Source: Planomicrobium soli (GTDB lineage: Bacteria; Bacillota; Bacilli; Bacillales_A; Planococcaceae). From it: a DNA stretch of 64,000 bases. Numbering within the stretch: position 1 is the stretch's first letter; each line of letters begins with the position of its first letter. This document shows, piece by piece, positions 15,921-25,110 of the stretch. The translations under genes were made by a program, and so were the position numbers. The notes below the pieces were generated by a model. That model made no database searches, was not told the DNA's origin, and worked only from the letters and a program-made list of their open reading frames with translations. Where the stretch lies: contig NZ_PYAT01000010.1 in assembly GCF_003014655.1 (NCBI RefSeq), forward strand, positions 58,984 to 122,983, read 5' to 3'.

Positions 15921-16363
15921 TTATTAATTAAATAACTCTCTTTTGCTTTTACCAAGTCATTAGCGAGCTGAATATTCTCCTTTAAATAACTCGGTATTTC
16001 AGCACTATCTAATATTTCTTCAGTAGACATCCAATTGACGCTTGCCACTTCGTCTGGATCTTTCGCGATTGGTTCTCCCGCTTGGTAAGAGCAAAGAAAC
16101 ACAATATCTATCACATGTGTACCTGAATCGGTAACAAATGAAGAACTGTTGACATAGGCAAGATTCGATATGATAACACCGACTTCTTCTTCAACTTCCC
16201 TTATTAAGGTTCTCTCTAGAATATCGGTAGAGTTTCCTTCCTTATCTACTTTTCCTCCTACAAGAGCCAGTGCGCCAGCCGCATGTTCTTCTTTTTCGCT
16301 TCTTCTTACAATCAGCCATTTCTCATCTTTATAGATTGCTGCTTCGACATTTACAATAAACAT
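15917..16363 (-). CDS. Nudix hydrolase
   Basis: 148 aa. Hydrolyses a nucleoside diphosphate linked to another moiety; the substrate is unknown. The Nudix box is GGKVDKEG...ERTLIREVEEEVGV, with the REVEEEVG metal-binding core intact but about five extra residues between the first glycines and the central Glu. N-terminal VEAAIYKDEKWLIVRRSEKE is typical. ATG 16363 is preceded by GGAGTAG. The following short gene overlaps its stop. Confidence 0.85.
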   Translation of the reverse strand: MFIVNVEAAIYKDEKWLIVRRSEKEEHAAGALALVGGKVDKEGNSTDILERTLIREVEEEVGVIISNLAYVNSSSFVTDSGTHVIDIVFLCSYQAGEPIAKDPDEVASVNWMSTEEILDSAEIPSYLKENIQLANDLVKAKESYLINN

Positions 16364-16513
16364 TGTTTCTACTCCATTCTTATAATTGTTTCTCTGCTTT
16401 TCTTTAAATTGTTTTTTATGTAAGGTATAACTTTTATTTTCGAGTTACAGTATCGCTTACTATCTACTATATCCATTCGTTTCAAGTTAATCCATTTAAT
16501 TTCCAGAATATAA

Positions 16514-16555
16514 TAGTAAAAAGCGCCAAAACCTTCTAAAGAGGTTTTAGCGCTT
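16514..16555 (-). terminator. Hairpin terminator, third copy of the CCAAAACC family
   Basis: AAGCGCCAAAACCT-7 nt-AGGTTTTAGCGCTT (one mismatch) with T5 on the minus strand. The stem begins inside the last codons of the methyltransferase. Confidence 0.75.
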
Positions 16556-17170
16556 ACTACTATTATGAACATTCACTTCAACACTGCTGCTTATAAACAT
16601 AGATGCATCTTGTTTCGCAAAAATGCCCTTGCCATGATGGAAGGTTTTTATTGCAATTGACTTAAATCCAACTTTAGCTAAAAATTCTTTTAGTTCTTCA
16701 TGTGAAAAACCACTATGGATTTTGGGATGATTGACGTTTTCGTTTTTATCGAAGTCAATAATGATCAACTTGCCGCCATCTGTTAAGATGCTAAACAATT
16801 CTCGTAAGATTTTTTCAGTATCCGGAATATGAAGAAGGACTAAGGACACTAAAACGATGTCCGCCTTAAATTCAGGAGTTTCTTTTGTAAAATCCGCATA
16901 GATAGTTTCTGCATTGCTAATTCCTCTTTGAGCAATTTTAGCTTCTGCAACGTCGAGCATTTGTTTTGAAGAATCGATTAACAAAATAGAATCCACTAAA
17001 TCTGTTAACTCTAAACTTATTAACCCCGTGCCGCTTCCGTAATCAATCAAAGATTTAGAACTGCTATCTCTCAATTCCGGCCTTACTTCCTGAATGATCA
17101 CTTTAGCCAGTTCGATTCTTTCTTCTGTATCGTATCTCTTCGCCATCTCTTCAAAGACGTTCTGATCCAT
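16547..17170 (-). CDS. Class I SAM-dependent methyltransferase
   Basis: 207 aa, cytosolic. Motif I is LIDYGSGTGLISLEL (about residues 41-55, SAM glycine loop). Motif II follows at ILLIDSSKQML and motif IV/post-I at ADIVLVSLVLLHIPD, then DGGKLIIIDFDKNENV. This is the generic ubiE-type fold; the acceptor is not predictable. Start ATG 17170 follows AGGAGAG. It stands alone and ends in the hairpin at 16514-16555. Confidence 0.85.
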   Translation of the reverse strand: MDQNVFEEMAKRYDTEERIELAKVIIQEVRPELRDSSSKSLIDYGSGTGLISLELTDLVDSILLIDSSKQMLDVAEAKIAQRGISNAETIYADFTKETPEFKADIVLVSLVLLHIPDTEKILRELFSILTDGGKLIIIDFDKNENVNHPKIHSGFSHEELKEFLAKVGFKSIAIKTFHHGKGIFAKQDASMFISSSVEVNVHNSSKR

Positions 17171-17264
17171 ATGCCACTCTCCTAATTATTAAAGCTGCCT
17201 AGAGGTATTATAACAAAACCAAAATTTAGAGATGTCCCCCATATATCAAAAATCTTCGTACCTT

Positions 17265-17720
17265 CTAACTATCATAATTGAAATTGCGTTTAATCAACTT
17301 TTTCCATCTTTTTTGCCTCCACCGATAAAAGATATAGGCAAACACCCCGATAACTGGCGTTAACACTCCTGCGTCAATCTCAATTGCATCTGTATATAGG
17401 GTTTTGTGGTTTCCGATATTAATTAAGCTGATCTGATGATCCCATTTGCTTATTAGTTTGCTGTAGCCATTATCCCGAATAAGTTTTTTGTTTGGATCGA
17501 TGGTGATGACTATCCATTGTTTGCCTAATGGAATTAACCCTAAAAGATACATTTTGACCAAATACTTTCCTTCACTCAATTCTCTTGGGAGTAGCTGTCT
17601 GCGCAATGACTTGAACTTTATAAGCGGCTTGCTAATATACAAAAGCGATTTGGATTTTCTAATTTCATCAAAAAACCGGTCTGAATTGCAGTTGAAGACG
17701 GACTTAACTGTAACCAACAT
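17265..17720 (-). CDS. Hypothetical protein with SRPBCC-like start and one TM segment
   Basis: 151 aa. The opening (VTVKSVFNCNSDRFFDEIRKS) resembles the entry strand and helix of SRPBCC/START-type ligand-binding proteins. A hydrophobic stretch near residues 118-134 (VLTPVIGVFAYIFYRW), followed by basic RQKRWKKLIKR, could be a membrane helix. Function unknown. ATG 17720 follows GGGGGGAAG. Confidence 0.6.
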   Translation of the reverse strand: MLVTVKSVFNCNSDRFFDEIRKSKSLLYISKPLIKFKSLRRQLLPRELSEGKYLVKMYLLGLIPLGKQWIVITIDPNKKLIRDNGYSKLISKWDHQISLINIGNHKTLYTDAIEIDAGVLTPVIGVFAYIFYRWRQKRWKKLIKRNFNYDS

Positions 17721-17792
17721 GCTTCTTCCCCCCGTTATATACAGGCATTATAGTCCTCGGTTTGTTTAGAAAAAGAGCCAGTTCGATTTTTA

Positions 17793-18110
17793 TCAATGGC
17801 TTCGATTTTTTTTAATAACCGTAAACAGCCACCGGTTAAATCCAATCACTAAAAGAATGACCCCATTAATGAATATCAGTAGCGCTAACATCGCTCCGCC
17901 GTACCCCGCACCTTCACGCGTGTCTTCCGGACGCCACTCGACAAAATGGAGAAGTGATTCACTGATGATCACTCTAACCACAGGCGCAAGTGCCATCAGG
18001 ATGAGGCCCGAAACCATCAAATCTAATTTTTCTTCTTTTGACAGTTTAAAGAAAAAAATATTAAGCGTTATTAAAATTATAAGAAAACCTACCAAAATAA
18101 AATCCGCCAT
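17793..18110 (-). CDS. Hypothetical three-TM membrane protein
   Basis: 105 aa. Three hydrophobic segments (about residues 3-20, 30-50 and 72-93). A polar loop WRPEDTREGAGYGG lies between the second and third. No family recognised. ATG 18110 follows AGGGAGTGG. Confidence 0.6.
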   Translation of the reverse strand: MADFILVGFLIILITLNIFFFKLSKEEKLDLMVSGLILMALAPVVRVIISESLLHFVEWRPEDTREGAGYGGAMLALLIFINGVILLVIGFNRWLFTVIKKNRSH

Positions 18111-18204
18111 AATGCCACTCCCTAGTGGTTAAATTCCGCTCTTCGATTAAAAAAAAAAAAACGATAAAATTTTTCAAGCCCACATTCTATTCTAAGCTTC
18201 CCGA

Positions 18205-18237
18205 CAAACAGAAAAGCCTTTTCGATTAAAAGGCTTT
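18205..18237 (-). terminator. Terminator of the sortase gene
   Basis: AAAGCCTTTT-CGATT-AAAAGGCTTT, 19 bp after the sortase stop, T-rich tail on the minus strand. Confidence 0.65.
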
Positions 18238-18255
18238 ATTTCAAAAGATGTTAAA

Positions 18256-18963
18256 TTACATTTTTGTTATGTTAACAAGCGGAGCTTCTATAATATAGCG
18301 ATCGGGAGCCGCTCCTATGAACGTGAACGGGTAACAAGTAGTCAGTGTTAATGTCGGTTCATTCTTGGCAACGATCACTGTGCGGTCTTTGGCATCCGTA
18401 ACCCATGTCTTTTTTATCTCATATTCATACTGCACGTTTTCAAATTGCACATACATCCTGTCGCCTTCCTTCAAATTGCCAAGTTCACGGAAAACCGTAT
18501 CTCGGTGCCCTGAAAGCACTGTATGGCGTTCTCCGTCTGGAGGTGTAGTAAATTTTCCAGGATGATAACCGACTCCTTGGGTTAATGTTTCATCATCCGT
18601 TCCCCAGTACATCGGGTATTTCATATCAAGAGAAGGAATGAGCAGCCAGCCAATTTTTTCCCCTCGCTCGTATTCCTTATAGTCCCGCTCTTTTGGTTCT
18701 TCCGGTTTTTTAGCTTTTTTTGCGGAGAGTTTAACTTCCTCTTCAAGAGGGTCTTCCAGTTTTTTCACCGGTGGTTCTTCATTTACTGGCGTTAGACTAT
18801 CTATTTTTTCGATTTCCAGATTTTCGATTTCATCCGCTTGTGCAATATCGTTTGCACCGATGGGCTGCCGGCCAGAAGATAGTTCGGAAAACCACACAAA
18901 GCCGTTCCAACCTGAAAACAATACCCCCAGCACAATAAGCATCACTCCGAGATTTCTCCTCAA
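18256..18963 (-). CDS. Class D sortase
   Basis: 235 aa membrane-anchored transpeptidase that cleaves LPxTA-like sorting signals and joins the protein to the cell wall. A hydrophobic anchor (residues 6-26) and an acidic/proline linker precede the catalytic barrel. Catalytic residues are visible: H153 in LSGHRDTVF, C210 in LTLTTCYPF and R222 in APDRYI. The start is TTG 18963, with AGGAG 8 nt upstream; longer GTG starts crowd their ribosome site. It is divergent from a CHRD protein that carries a sortase-D-like signal, which is the likely substrate. Confidence 0.88.
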   Translation of the reverse strand: MRRNLGVMLIVLGVLFSGWNGFVWFSELSSGRQPIGANDIAQADEIENLEIEKIDSLTPVNEEPPVKKLEDPLEEEVKLSAKKAKKPEEPKERDYKEYERGEKIGWLLIPSLDMKYPMYWGTDDETLTQGVGYHPGKFTTPPDGERHTVLSGHRDTVFRELGNLKEGDRMYVQFENVQYEYEIKKTWVTDAKDRTVIVAKNEPTLTLTTCYPFTFIGAAPDRYIIEAPLVNITKM

Positions 18964-19143
18964 GTTTTTCACTCCTAATAAACTTAATAGAGCAAACTTA
19001 TCGTCCACTCTCCTGGCTATTTAGAAAATCTATAGTTGAATCTATTTATCTGTTATTTTACTGGATATCCGCAGGAATTTTAGGTTTTTACAAAAAAAAT
19101 ATTAAATTAACATTAAATTCGCATTTTTAAGAATATTCTGTTG

Positions 19144-19169
19144 TATAATATGGTATCGTCGAAAGACGA
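19144..19169 (+). promoter_or_regulatory. -10 box and 5' leader hairpin of the CHRD gene
   Basis: A perfect TATAAT at 19144-19149 has no clear -35. Ten bp further on, TCGTC-GAAA-GACGA forms a small hairpin with a GNRA loop at the start of the leader, a common mRNA-stabilising layout. Confidence 0.45.
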
Positions 19170-19193
19170 AATTTGCAAGAAGGAGCTTGATAT

Positions 19194-19784
19194 ATGAAAA
19201 AGTACATGGCTTTACCGGTAGCTACAGTGTTGGCAGTCGCGGGGTTTGCAGGAACAGTTTTCGGTGCTCATGAAGGTCAGAAGTTTATGGCTGAATTGAC
19301 ACCAGATCAGGAACCTATAGAAGTCGAAAGCAATGCCACGGGAGATGCACATATCCATTTCAATGAAGATGGAACGTCTTTGGAATTCACAGTAAATGCC
19401 GAGGATCTAGAGAACACGATGGCAGGACATTTCCATAGCGGTGCTCCTGGCGAAAACGGACCTGTCGTAGTACCACTCTTTGAAAACGACGAACCGACAG
19501 ATTATAACGGAGAAGTCGCAACAGGCACGGTGACGGAAGAAGATTTAACTGGAGAGATGAGCTGGGATGAGTTTACTAAAGCCATGGTGGAAGGCAATAT
19601 CTACGTAAACCTTCATACGGAGCAGTATCCTGATGGAGAAATACGCGGACAAGTTATGATGGCTGATGGCGACGAAATGCCAACTACAGCATCTAATGGC
19701 CCACTTTACACGATGCTTGGGATGCTTGCAGCATTAACGGGCGGACTCTTGCTCATTGGCAGAAACAACAAGAAAACTGCATAA
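19194..19784 (+). CDS. CHRD domain protein with signal peptide and MPTTA sorting signal
   Basis: 196 aa exported protein. Signal peptide residues 1-25 (cleavage likely after VFGA). A CHRD domain covers about residues 28-157, with GHFHSGAPGENGPVVVPLF and NLHTEQYPDGEIRGQV, the two hallmark blocks of chordin-like repeats. The tail is MPTTAS (162-167), a hydrophobic helix (171-188) and basic RNNKK, the layout of a cell-wall sorting signal. MPTTA fits the LPxTA class used by class D sortases. A sortase D gene lies divergent 230 bp away. CHRD function in bacteria is unclear. Confidence 0.85.
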   Translation: MKKYMALPVATVLAVAGFAGTVFGAHEGQKFMAELTPDQEPIEVESNATGDAHIHFNEDGTSLEFTVNAEDLENTMAGHFHSGAPGENGPVVVPLFENDEPTDYNGEVATGTVTEEDLTGEMSWDEFTKAMVEGNIYVNLHTEQYPDGEIRGQVMMADGDEMPTTASNGPLYTMLGMLAALTGGLLLIGRNNKKTA

Positions 19785-19795
19785 GTAATTTCTCC

Positions 19796-19853
19796 AAAAA
19801 GCTGAGCTTCTACTTGCCTGTCATTCACCTATGATACAAGTTCAGCTTTTTTG
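19796..19853 (+). terminator. Terminator of the CHRD gene
   Basis: AAAAAGCTGA and TCAGCTTTTT arms, with an inner ACTTG/CAAGT pair, and T7. Confidence 0.75.
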
Positions 19854-19918
19854 TTTTGGTTGACATTTCTTCTAGTGGATAGAAATTTCAAAAATGACTT
19901 TAAACGAATGCCTTTGGT

Positions 19919-20344
19919 TCATGTTTTCACAATAGGAGTAACTGCTACTCTTTTTTCAATTGCTATACGCAAGTTCGAAATCACACCAAGAAGCAATAGT
20001 AACGACATCACCATTTTTTCGAAAGGAGTCCCCAATAATTGCTGTATAAATCCAAAAGACCATAATGCTACAAAAAACCACGCGATAATGGTTGTTCCAC
20101 TTTTGTATTTCTGGAACATGTTTTTCCCAACCCTAATTGTGAAAGCTCCTCCAAAAATAGACATAAGGATATTAATAATGGATATTGGGAGCTGAGTTTC
20201 TAAGGATTCTGATCTTCCGCCATTAACCCATGTTAAAGGAATTATCCCAGTCAAAATAAGCACTTGTATTAAGATCGTCAAAGCGTAAAAACAAATCCCC
20301 ATCCATACAGCCGTTTCCAACTTAACTTTTCTAAGCTTTTCCAA
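19919..20344 (-). CDS. Hypothetical four-TM membrane protein
   Basis: 141 aa with four hydrophobic segments (about residues 13-36, 52-70, 84-103 and 107-125). No recognised domain. The start is TTG 20344, six nt after GAGGTGAG. Convergent with the CHRD gene. Confidence 0.6.
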   Translation of the reverse strand: MEKLRKVKLETAVWMGICFYALTILIQVLILTGIIPLTWVNGGRSESLETQLPISIINILMSIFGGAFTIRVGKNMFQKYKSGTTIIAWFFVALWSFGFIQQLLGTPFEKMVMSLLLLLGVISNLRIAIEKRVAVTPIVKT

Positions 20345-20650
20345 TACATACTCACCTCATTCTTCCTTTTATTAGTTATTTCCGTTAGAGTCTATTCTAG
20401 ATGCTTTTGCCCACTTGATCTGTCCTCTCTTCAATACACTCTTATTCGCTAAAATAAGGGGAAATCCTTTTTAGCTATTTGAAGTTTCGCACAAGTTGCC
20501 CTGTAGACAGTCTAGCCACGAAAGAAGAATTTTATCGTATCAGTTCCACATATATAGAAGTAATACGATTGCCAACTTACGGTCTTTCCATTCGAGCACT
20601 TTTTACTTTTTTATCCGTTTCAATTTAAATGTTCCCCCATGTTTTTGCCC
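20345..20650. other. Intergenic stretch without genes
   Basis: No coding frame, RNA gene or strong repeat seen between the four-TM gene and the hairpins downstream of tmRNA. Confidence 0.4.
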
Positions 20651-20652
20651 AT

Positions 20653-20686
20653 AAAAAAATCTTCTAATTTAAATAAATTAGAAGAT
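20653..20686 (-). terminator. 12-bp hairpin with T tail downstream of tmRNA
   Basis: ATCTTCTAATTT-AAAT-AAATTAGAAGAT, exact, followed by a T-rich run on the minus strand. It lies 127 bp past the tmRNA end, the first place where tmRNA transcription could stop cleanly. Confidence 0.65.
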
Positions 20687-20724
20687 AATAATCTAAACTT
20701 GATAAAATATGTAGGGATGAAAAT

Positions 20725-20765
20725 AGGGACATTGTATAAGAGTTCAACTCCCGCACAATATCCCT
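20725..20765. repeat. Inverted repeat between tmRNA and its terminator
   Basis: AGGGACATTGT and ACAATATCCCT pair over 11 bp (one G-U pair on the minus strand), with a 19-nt loop that can fold further (GAGTT/AACTC). No T tract. Confidence 0.5.
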
Positions 20766-20812
20766 AACTTCATAAAACCTTAATACCACTGTGTTTAGCA
20801 GTTATCTCACTA

Positions 20813-21163
20813 TGGAGACGGCGGGAGTCGAACCCGCGTCCAGAAACTCCGCTACTTGAGCCTCTACGCGTGTAGCTTACTTATTAGGATTTCATGCGCC
20901 ATTCTGCCAATAAGCGGGCGTCTTGGGCACTAACTTGCGAATCTCTTGCCGGCAGCTCAAGTGGCACTGCAGACCGTATCCCACTAAAGTTGAGCTTTAC
21001 CTAGCCACATGGGCGATGGATAGATAAAGCAGATTCGAGCTTACGCTGCGAATGCTAGGTTTTGGTTTGTTTTGCCTGTTATTATAGGTACGTTGGTAAC
21101 GAAGCCGATCCTCCGACGCGCAACCCAAGCCCAGATCATCCCTGTCGAATCCGTAACGTCCCC
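20813..21163 (-). ncRNA. ssrA: tmRNA (transfer-messenger RNA)
   Basis: Rescues stalled ribosomes together with SmpB. The 5' end GGGGACGTTACGG pairs with the 3' end CGTCTCC to form the acceptor stem, and the T arm GGTTCGACTCCCGC is typical. The 3' CCA is not encoded. The tag frame, read on the minus strand down to TAA at 21041, is GKTNQNLAFAA, ending in the usual hydrophobic AA degradation signal; it probably has one extra residue at its start. Total 351 nt. The precursor starts at a promoter about 50 nt upstream. smpB lies directly upstream on the same strand. Confidence 0.95.
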
Positions 21164-21218
21164 TCATTATAAAGGAACACGGAAAGAAGCAAAGCTTCTA
21201 TGCTTGTGTTATATAGAT

Positions 21219-21247
21219 ATTATAAGACAATAATGGTCGCACTTCAA
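21219..21247 (-). promoter_or_regulatory. Promoter of ssrA
   Basis: TTGAAG, 17-bp spacer, TATAAT on the minus strand, immediately after the smpB stop. A second TATAAT at 21166-21171 is too close to the mature 5' end to be used, so the RNA is likely made as a precursor and trimmed. Confidence 0.7.
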
Positions 21248-21250
21248 GCA

Positions 21251-21715
21251 TTAACGGCTGCGGTCTTTCAACGCCCGGTCAATTTCGCGTTTTGCGTCTT
21301 TTTGCTTCAAGTCCTGGCGTTTGTCGTAGTTTTTCTTACCTTTACCGACACCAAGCAAAACTTTCGCATAGCCGTCCTTCAGATACATCTTCAGGGGAAT
21401 AATATTAGAGCCTTGTACCTTCGACACACCAATCAACTCATTGATCTGCTTTTTATGCAGCAGGAGTTTGCGAACTCTTGTCGGCTCATGGTTAAACTGG
21501 TTTCCCTGTTCGTATGGCGCAATGTGCATATTGGAAATCCATGCTTCGCCATTTCGGATCCGCACAAACGCATCCACCAGCTGTACCTTGCCTTTTCGTG
21601 CCGATTTTATTTCAGTCCCCTGCAAAACAATGCCCGCTTCGATCGTTTCTTCAATAAAGTAATCGAAAGTGGCCTTTTTGTTTTGTGCAATAACTTTTCC
21701 ATCACCTTTTGCCAT
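21251..21715 (-). CDS. smpB: SsrA-binding protein SmpB
   Basis: 154 aa OB-fold RNA-binding protein that delivers tmRNA to stalled ribosomes. Recognisable blocks: [36 protein letters not shown] and the basic tail [18 protein letters not shown] that enters the mRNA channel. Full length for the family. It sits between rnr and ssrA, the usual arrangement in Bacillales, so rescue, degradation and RNA decay genes are grouped. Confidence 0.97.
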   Translation of the reverse strand: MAKGDGKVIAQNKKATFDYFIEETIEAGIVLQGTEIKSARKGKVQLVDAFVRIRNGEAWISNMHIAPYEQGNQFNHEPTRVRKLLLHKKQINELIGVSKVQGSNIIPLKMYLKDGYAKVLLGVGKGKKNYDKRQDLKQKDAKREIDRALKDRSR

Positions 21716-21739
21716 CTTTTTTCACCCCATGTACAGTTG

Positions 21740-21763
21740 AAAAGGGCGGCCCGAGAGCCGCTC
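21740..21763 (-). terminator. Weak hairpin between rnr and smpB
   Basis: GCGGC-6 nt-GCCGC with TTTTC after it on the minus strand. It may lower read-through from rnr to smpB. Confidence 0.4.
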
Positions 21764-21765
21764 CC

Positions 21766-24081
21766 TTATTTTCTCTTTCTGCGGCTGCCTGATTTTTTTA
21801 CAGCATCCTCATAAAACTTTTTCTTTTTGTTTTTGGGTTTGCGTGTCGGACCGACCTCGCCTTGCTTTTTCGTGCCGGTGCCTTCTTTTTTCGTCGCCCG
21901 GATCACTTTTGGTGCATCTCTTTTTTGGCGGCGCGGACTTTGGATCATTCCGGAAATTTCAAAATCGATGGACGACTCTTCCGGTTTGACACCGATCACT
22001 TTAATCTTGATTTCGTCACCAATGCGGAATTGCTTATTGGTGCGCTCTCCGATCATCATCATCGATCGGTCATCGAAACGGTAGAAATCATCCGTCATAT
22101 TCGACACGTGGACCAAACCTTCAATCGTGTTCGGCAATTCAATAAACAATCCGAAGTTTGTGACCGATGAAATAACCCCGTCAAATTCTTCGCCGATTTT
22201 ATCCTGCATGTACTGTGACTTCTTGAGTGCATCAGTATCGCGTTCCGCTTCGACTGCACGGCGTTCGCGCTCTGAAGTATGTTCTGCAATCTCATCCATA
22301 TTTGCTTCCCAGTGCATGATCGTCGCTTTCGACAAATCTTTGTTGATCAAGTATGTGCGAATCAAGCGGTGGACAATCAAATCCGGATAACGGCGAATAG
22401 GCGATGTAAAATGCGTATAGAATTCCGTAGACAAACCGAAATGCCCAAGGCTTTCCGCAGAGTATTTTGCTTGTTGCATCGAGCGAAGCATCATCGTCGA
22501 AATGACCGGCTCTTCAGGCAACCCTTCGATTGAGTGGATAATTTTCTGCAAAGCAGCCGGATGTACTTGGTTGCTTGTTCCTTTGACCACAATTCCAAAG
22601 TTGGTTACAAATTCGAAGAAACGCTGCAGTTTTTCCGGTTTCGGGTCTTCGTGTATACGGTAAAGTGCCGGTACTTCCATACGGTGGAAATGCTCAGCAA
22701 CAGTTTCGTTGGCAGCAAGCATAAACTCTTCGATCAGCTTTTCTGCAACGGTACGTTCGCGGACAACTACATCAACCGGATAGCCCTCTTCATCTACCAG
22801 CACTTTTGATTCTTTAAAATCGAAATCAATAGCACCGCGGCGCATCCGTTTTTCACGCAATATAGCAGCCAGTTCGCCCATCAACTCAAACATTGGTACG
22901 AGTTCTGCATATTTTTCTTTCAGTTCCTGATTATCCTGTTCCAAAATCTCATAAACGTCTGTGTACGTCATGCGCGCTGATGTATTGATGACGCTTTGGA
23001 AGATGTCATGGGACAATAATTCACCCATGTCATTGAAAATCATTTCGCAAGATAGGGTCAAACGGTCCACCTGTGGGTTCAACGAGCAAATGCCGTTTGA
23101 TAAACGGTGCGGAATCATCGGGATAACGCGATCCGTCAGATAAATACTTGTTGCGCGGTCGTACGCTTCTCGGTCGATCGGTGAGTCTTCTGTCACGTAA
23201 TGGCTGACGTCCGCGATGTGAACGCCCAATTTATAGGTCCCATCTTCTAGTTTTATCACCTGTACAGCATCATCCAAGTCTTTCGCGTCTGCTCCGTCAA
23301 TCGTGACGATTTGCTGGTCGCGAAGATCGCGGCGGTCTGTCAGATCTGCAGGGTCAATCGTCTCCGGTACGTTATTCGCTTGTTCAAGCACATCTTCCGG
23401 AAACTCGGTTTCAATGCCGTATTTGTGAATGATTGATAAAATGTCCACGCCTGGATCATTTTTATGCCCCAGAATTTGCGTTACCATGCCGGTCGCTGAT
23501 TTATGTCCGTTTGGCCATTCTGTAATTTCGACAACCACTTTGTGGCCATCTACTGCACCTAACGTATTTTCTTTCGCGATAAAGATATCAATGTTCATTT
23601 TCTTGTCGTCCGATACTACAAAACCAAATCCGCGGTTGTCCTGGAACGTCCCGACTACCTTCGTCGTTCCGCGCTCCAAGATGCGGATAATGGCGCCTTC
23701 CCGACGGTCTCCCGAAGACCCTTCTGAAATCCGGATCATCACCGTGTCTCCATTGACAGCACCGTTTACTTCATTCGGCGGAATGAACACATCGTCCATG
23801 CCCGCTTCTTCCGGTGCCACAAAACCAAAGCCTTTTGCGTGTCCAATAAATCTCCCGCGCATTAAGTTCATGCGCTCCGGCACTCCGTAGCGGTTTGATC
23901 GCGAGCGGACAAGCAGCCCTTTTTCTTCGAGTCTAACCAAGGTTTTCACCAGTTCTTTAAACTCATCTGCATCTTCAAAACCAAATTGCTCTTCTATTTC
24001 CTGAACAGTCAACGGTTTATAAGCGTCTTCGCGCATAAAAGTCAATAGTCGCTGATCCAGTGTCATTTCATTTGTAGCCAT
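21766..24081 (-). CDS. rnr: Ribonuclease R
   Basis: 771 aa 3'-5' exoribonuclease that degrades structured RNA and takes part in tmRNA-linked decay. Order: N-terminal helix-turn-helix and cold-shock domains ([25 protein letters not shown]), the RNB catalytic domain with [15 protein letters not shown] (metal-binding aspartates), an S1 domain near the end ([16 protein letters not shown]) and a long lysine-rich tail. ATG 24081 is preceded by AGGAGG. Its ribosome site overlaps the end of the est gene, so est and rnr are probably co-transcribed. Confidence 0.96.
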   Translation of the reverse strand: MATNEMTLDQRLLTFMREDAYKPLTVQEIEEQFGFEDADEFKELVKTLVRLEEKGLLVRSRSNRYGVPERMNLMRGRFIGHAKGFGFVAPEEAGMDDVFIPPNEVNGAVNGDTVMIRISEGSSGDRREGAIIRILERGTTKVVGTFQDNRGFGFVVSDDKKMNIDIFIAKENTLGAVDGHKVVVEITEWPNGHKSATGMVTQILGHKNDPGVDILSIIHKYGIETEFPEDVLEQANNVPETIDPADLTDRRDLRDQQIVTIDGADAKDLDDAVQVIKLEDGTYKLGVHIADVSHYVTEDSPIDREAYDRATSIYLTDRVIPMIPHRLSNGICSLNPQVDRLTLSCEMIFNDMGELLSHDIFQSVINTSARMTYTDVYEILEQDNQELKEKYAELVPMFELMGELAAILREKRMRRGAIDFDFKESKVLVDEEGYPVDVVVRERTVAEKLIEEFMLAANETVAEHFHRMEVPALYRIHEDPKPEKLQRFFEFVTNFGIVVKGTSNQVHPAALQKIIHSIEGLPEEPVISTMMLRSMQQAKYSAESLGHFGLSTEFYTHFTSPIRRYPDLIVHRLIRTYLINKDLSKATIMHWEANMDEIAEHTSERERRAVEAERDTDALKKSQYMQDKIGEEFDGVISSVTNFGLFIELPNTIEGLVHVSNMTDDFYRFDDRSMMMIGERTNKQFRIGDEIKIKVIGVKPEESSIDFEISGMIQSPRRQKRDAPKVIRATKKEGTGTKKQGEVGPTRKPKNKKKKFYEDAVKKSGSRRKRK

Positions 24082-24104
24082 GTAATTTCCTCCTTCTGAC
24101 GGTC

Positions 24105-24851
24105 TCATTCACTCCAATCGAGTGAATCGAGAAATGCTAATATATCATGGTGCAATTGTTCTTTTTCTTGATCGAGCGTGATAACATGCCCAGATTTCTC
24201 GTACCACTTTAATTTTTTATCGAAAGATTCCGCTTGCTCATAAATGACATTGGCAGAATCGGGGTTGATAACATCATCCAACGAGCCTTGGACCACAAAT
24301 AACGGAGCATACACAAGATCCACATGTGTTTTAACGTCCGCAATCAGATTGCGCAAATCAACCAAAGACTCCATCGGGGTTTCTTGGAACTTCTTCATTT
24401 CTTCTTCGATAACTTCAGTGTCTTTTCCTTCATATTTCTTGTATTCACGCGCATATTTTAATACGCCTTCATACATGAGATCTGTTGTTTTCATGTACAT
24501 CGGAGCACACATCGTAATCAGTCCCTTTACAGGGAATGTATACCCCACTTTCAAAGAAAATACGCCGCCCAAAGACAATCCTGCGACCGCAATCTCCTCG
24601 TACCCCTCATCTTTCAGCCTTAGATAAGCGGCTTCAACGTCTTTCCACCAATCGATTGGTCCTGTGCCAAGCAACTCTTCCGGCTCTACTCCATGCCCAG
24701 CATAATGCGGAGCTAATGATGTATAACCGTGTTTCTCAAGGAAACGCCCAAGCATCCGGACGTCCGCTGAATTTCCTGTAAACCCATGCAGCAACAATAC
24801 TGCACGAGGTCCTGATTTAAAGAAAAATGGTTTTGGCTGCGATATCCGCAT
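24105..24851 (-). CDS. est: Carboxylesterase (Est30/YvaK type alpha/beta hydrolase)
   Basis: 248 aa cytosolic esterase. Catalytic Ser in the elbow GLSLGG, Asp in GSLDDVINP and His in SGHVITLD; the oxyanion loop is [12 protein letters not shown]. Close to the Geobacillus Est30 and B. subtilis YvaK type, which act on short acyl esters; the natural substrate is unknown. Of two adjacent starts, ATG 24851 has better spacing to GGAGGGA than the TTG before it. Conserved between secG and rnr in Bacillales. Confidence 0.92.
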   Translation of the reverse strand: MRISQPKPFFFKSGPRAVLLLHGFTGNSADVRMLGRFLEKHGYTSLAPHYAGHGVEPEELLGTGPIDWWKDVEAAYLRLKDEGYEEIAVAGLSLGGVFSLKVGYTFPVKGLITMCAPMYMKTTDLMYEGVLKYAREYKKYEGKDTEVIEEEMKKFQETPMESLVDLRNLIADVKTHVDLVYAPLFVVQGSLDDVINPDSANVIYEQAESFDKKLKWYEKSGHVITLDQEKEQLHHDILAFLDSLDWSE

Positions 24852-24918
24852 CAAAATCCCTCCATATAAGTTGTTAAAGTTTTGTTAAGCCGTAGTTGCA
24901 ATAAAGAGTTTGCTTTCT

Positions 24919-25026
24919 ATAAGCCGCTTCGGTCGCTCTGTGGATGGCTTCTGTAAGAAGCCAAGCAGAGTACGCCTGTCTTCTTACATCGCTCATCACC
25001 TGGACGCGCCGGCGCTCAGTTCCCCT
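24919..25026. repeat. GC-rich structured block with alternative hairpins
   Basis: Contains GGCTTCT-GTA-AGAAGCC (24946-24962). The TGTAAGAAG within it (24952-24960) can also pair with CTTCTTACA (24980-24988), so two exclusive folds are possible. Clearly richer in GC than the flanks. No coding frame. Confidence 0.5.
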
Positions 25027-25110
25027 ATAAAAACAGAGAGACTTTTAGAAATATACTAAGTAATATTAAACTCACAAAATAAAAGATACTTGAAAACTAT
25101 ATTAAGCTAA

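Noticed and set aside
21166..21171. TATAAT directly before tmRNA
   Set aside because: Only 2 nt from the mature 5' end, too close for a transcription start; the TTGAAG-N17-TATAAT pair at 21219-21247 fits better.
21200..21814. 204-aa open frame on the plus strand
   Set aside because: Antisense to smpB, with composition typical of a shadow frame.
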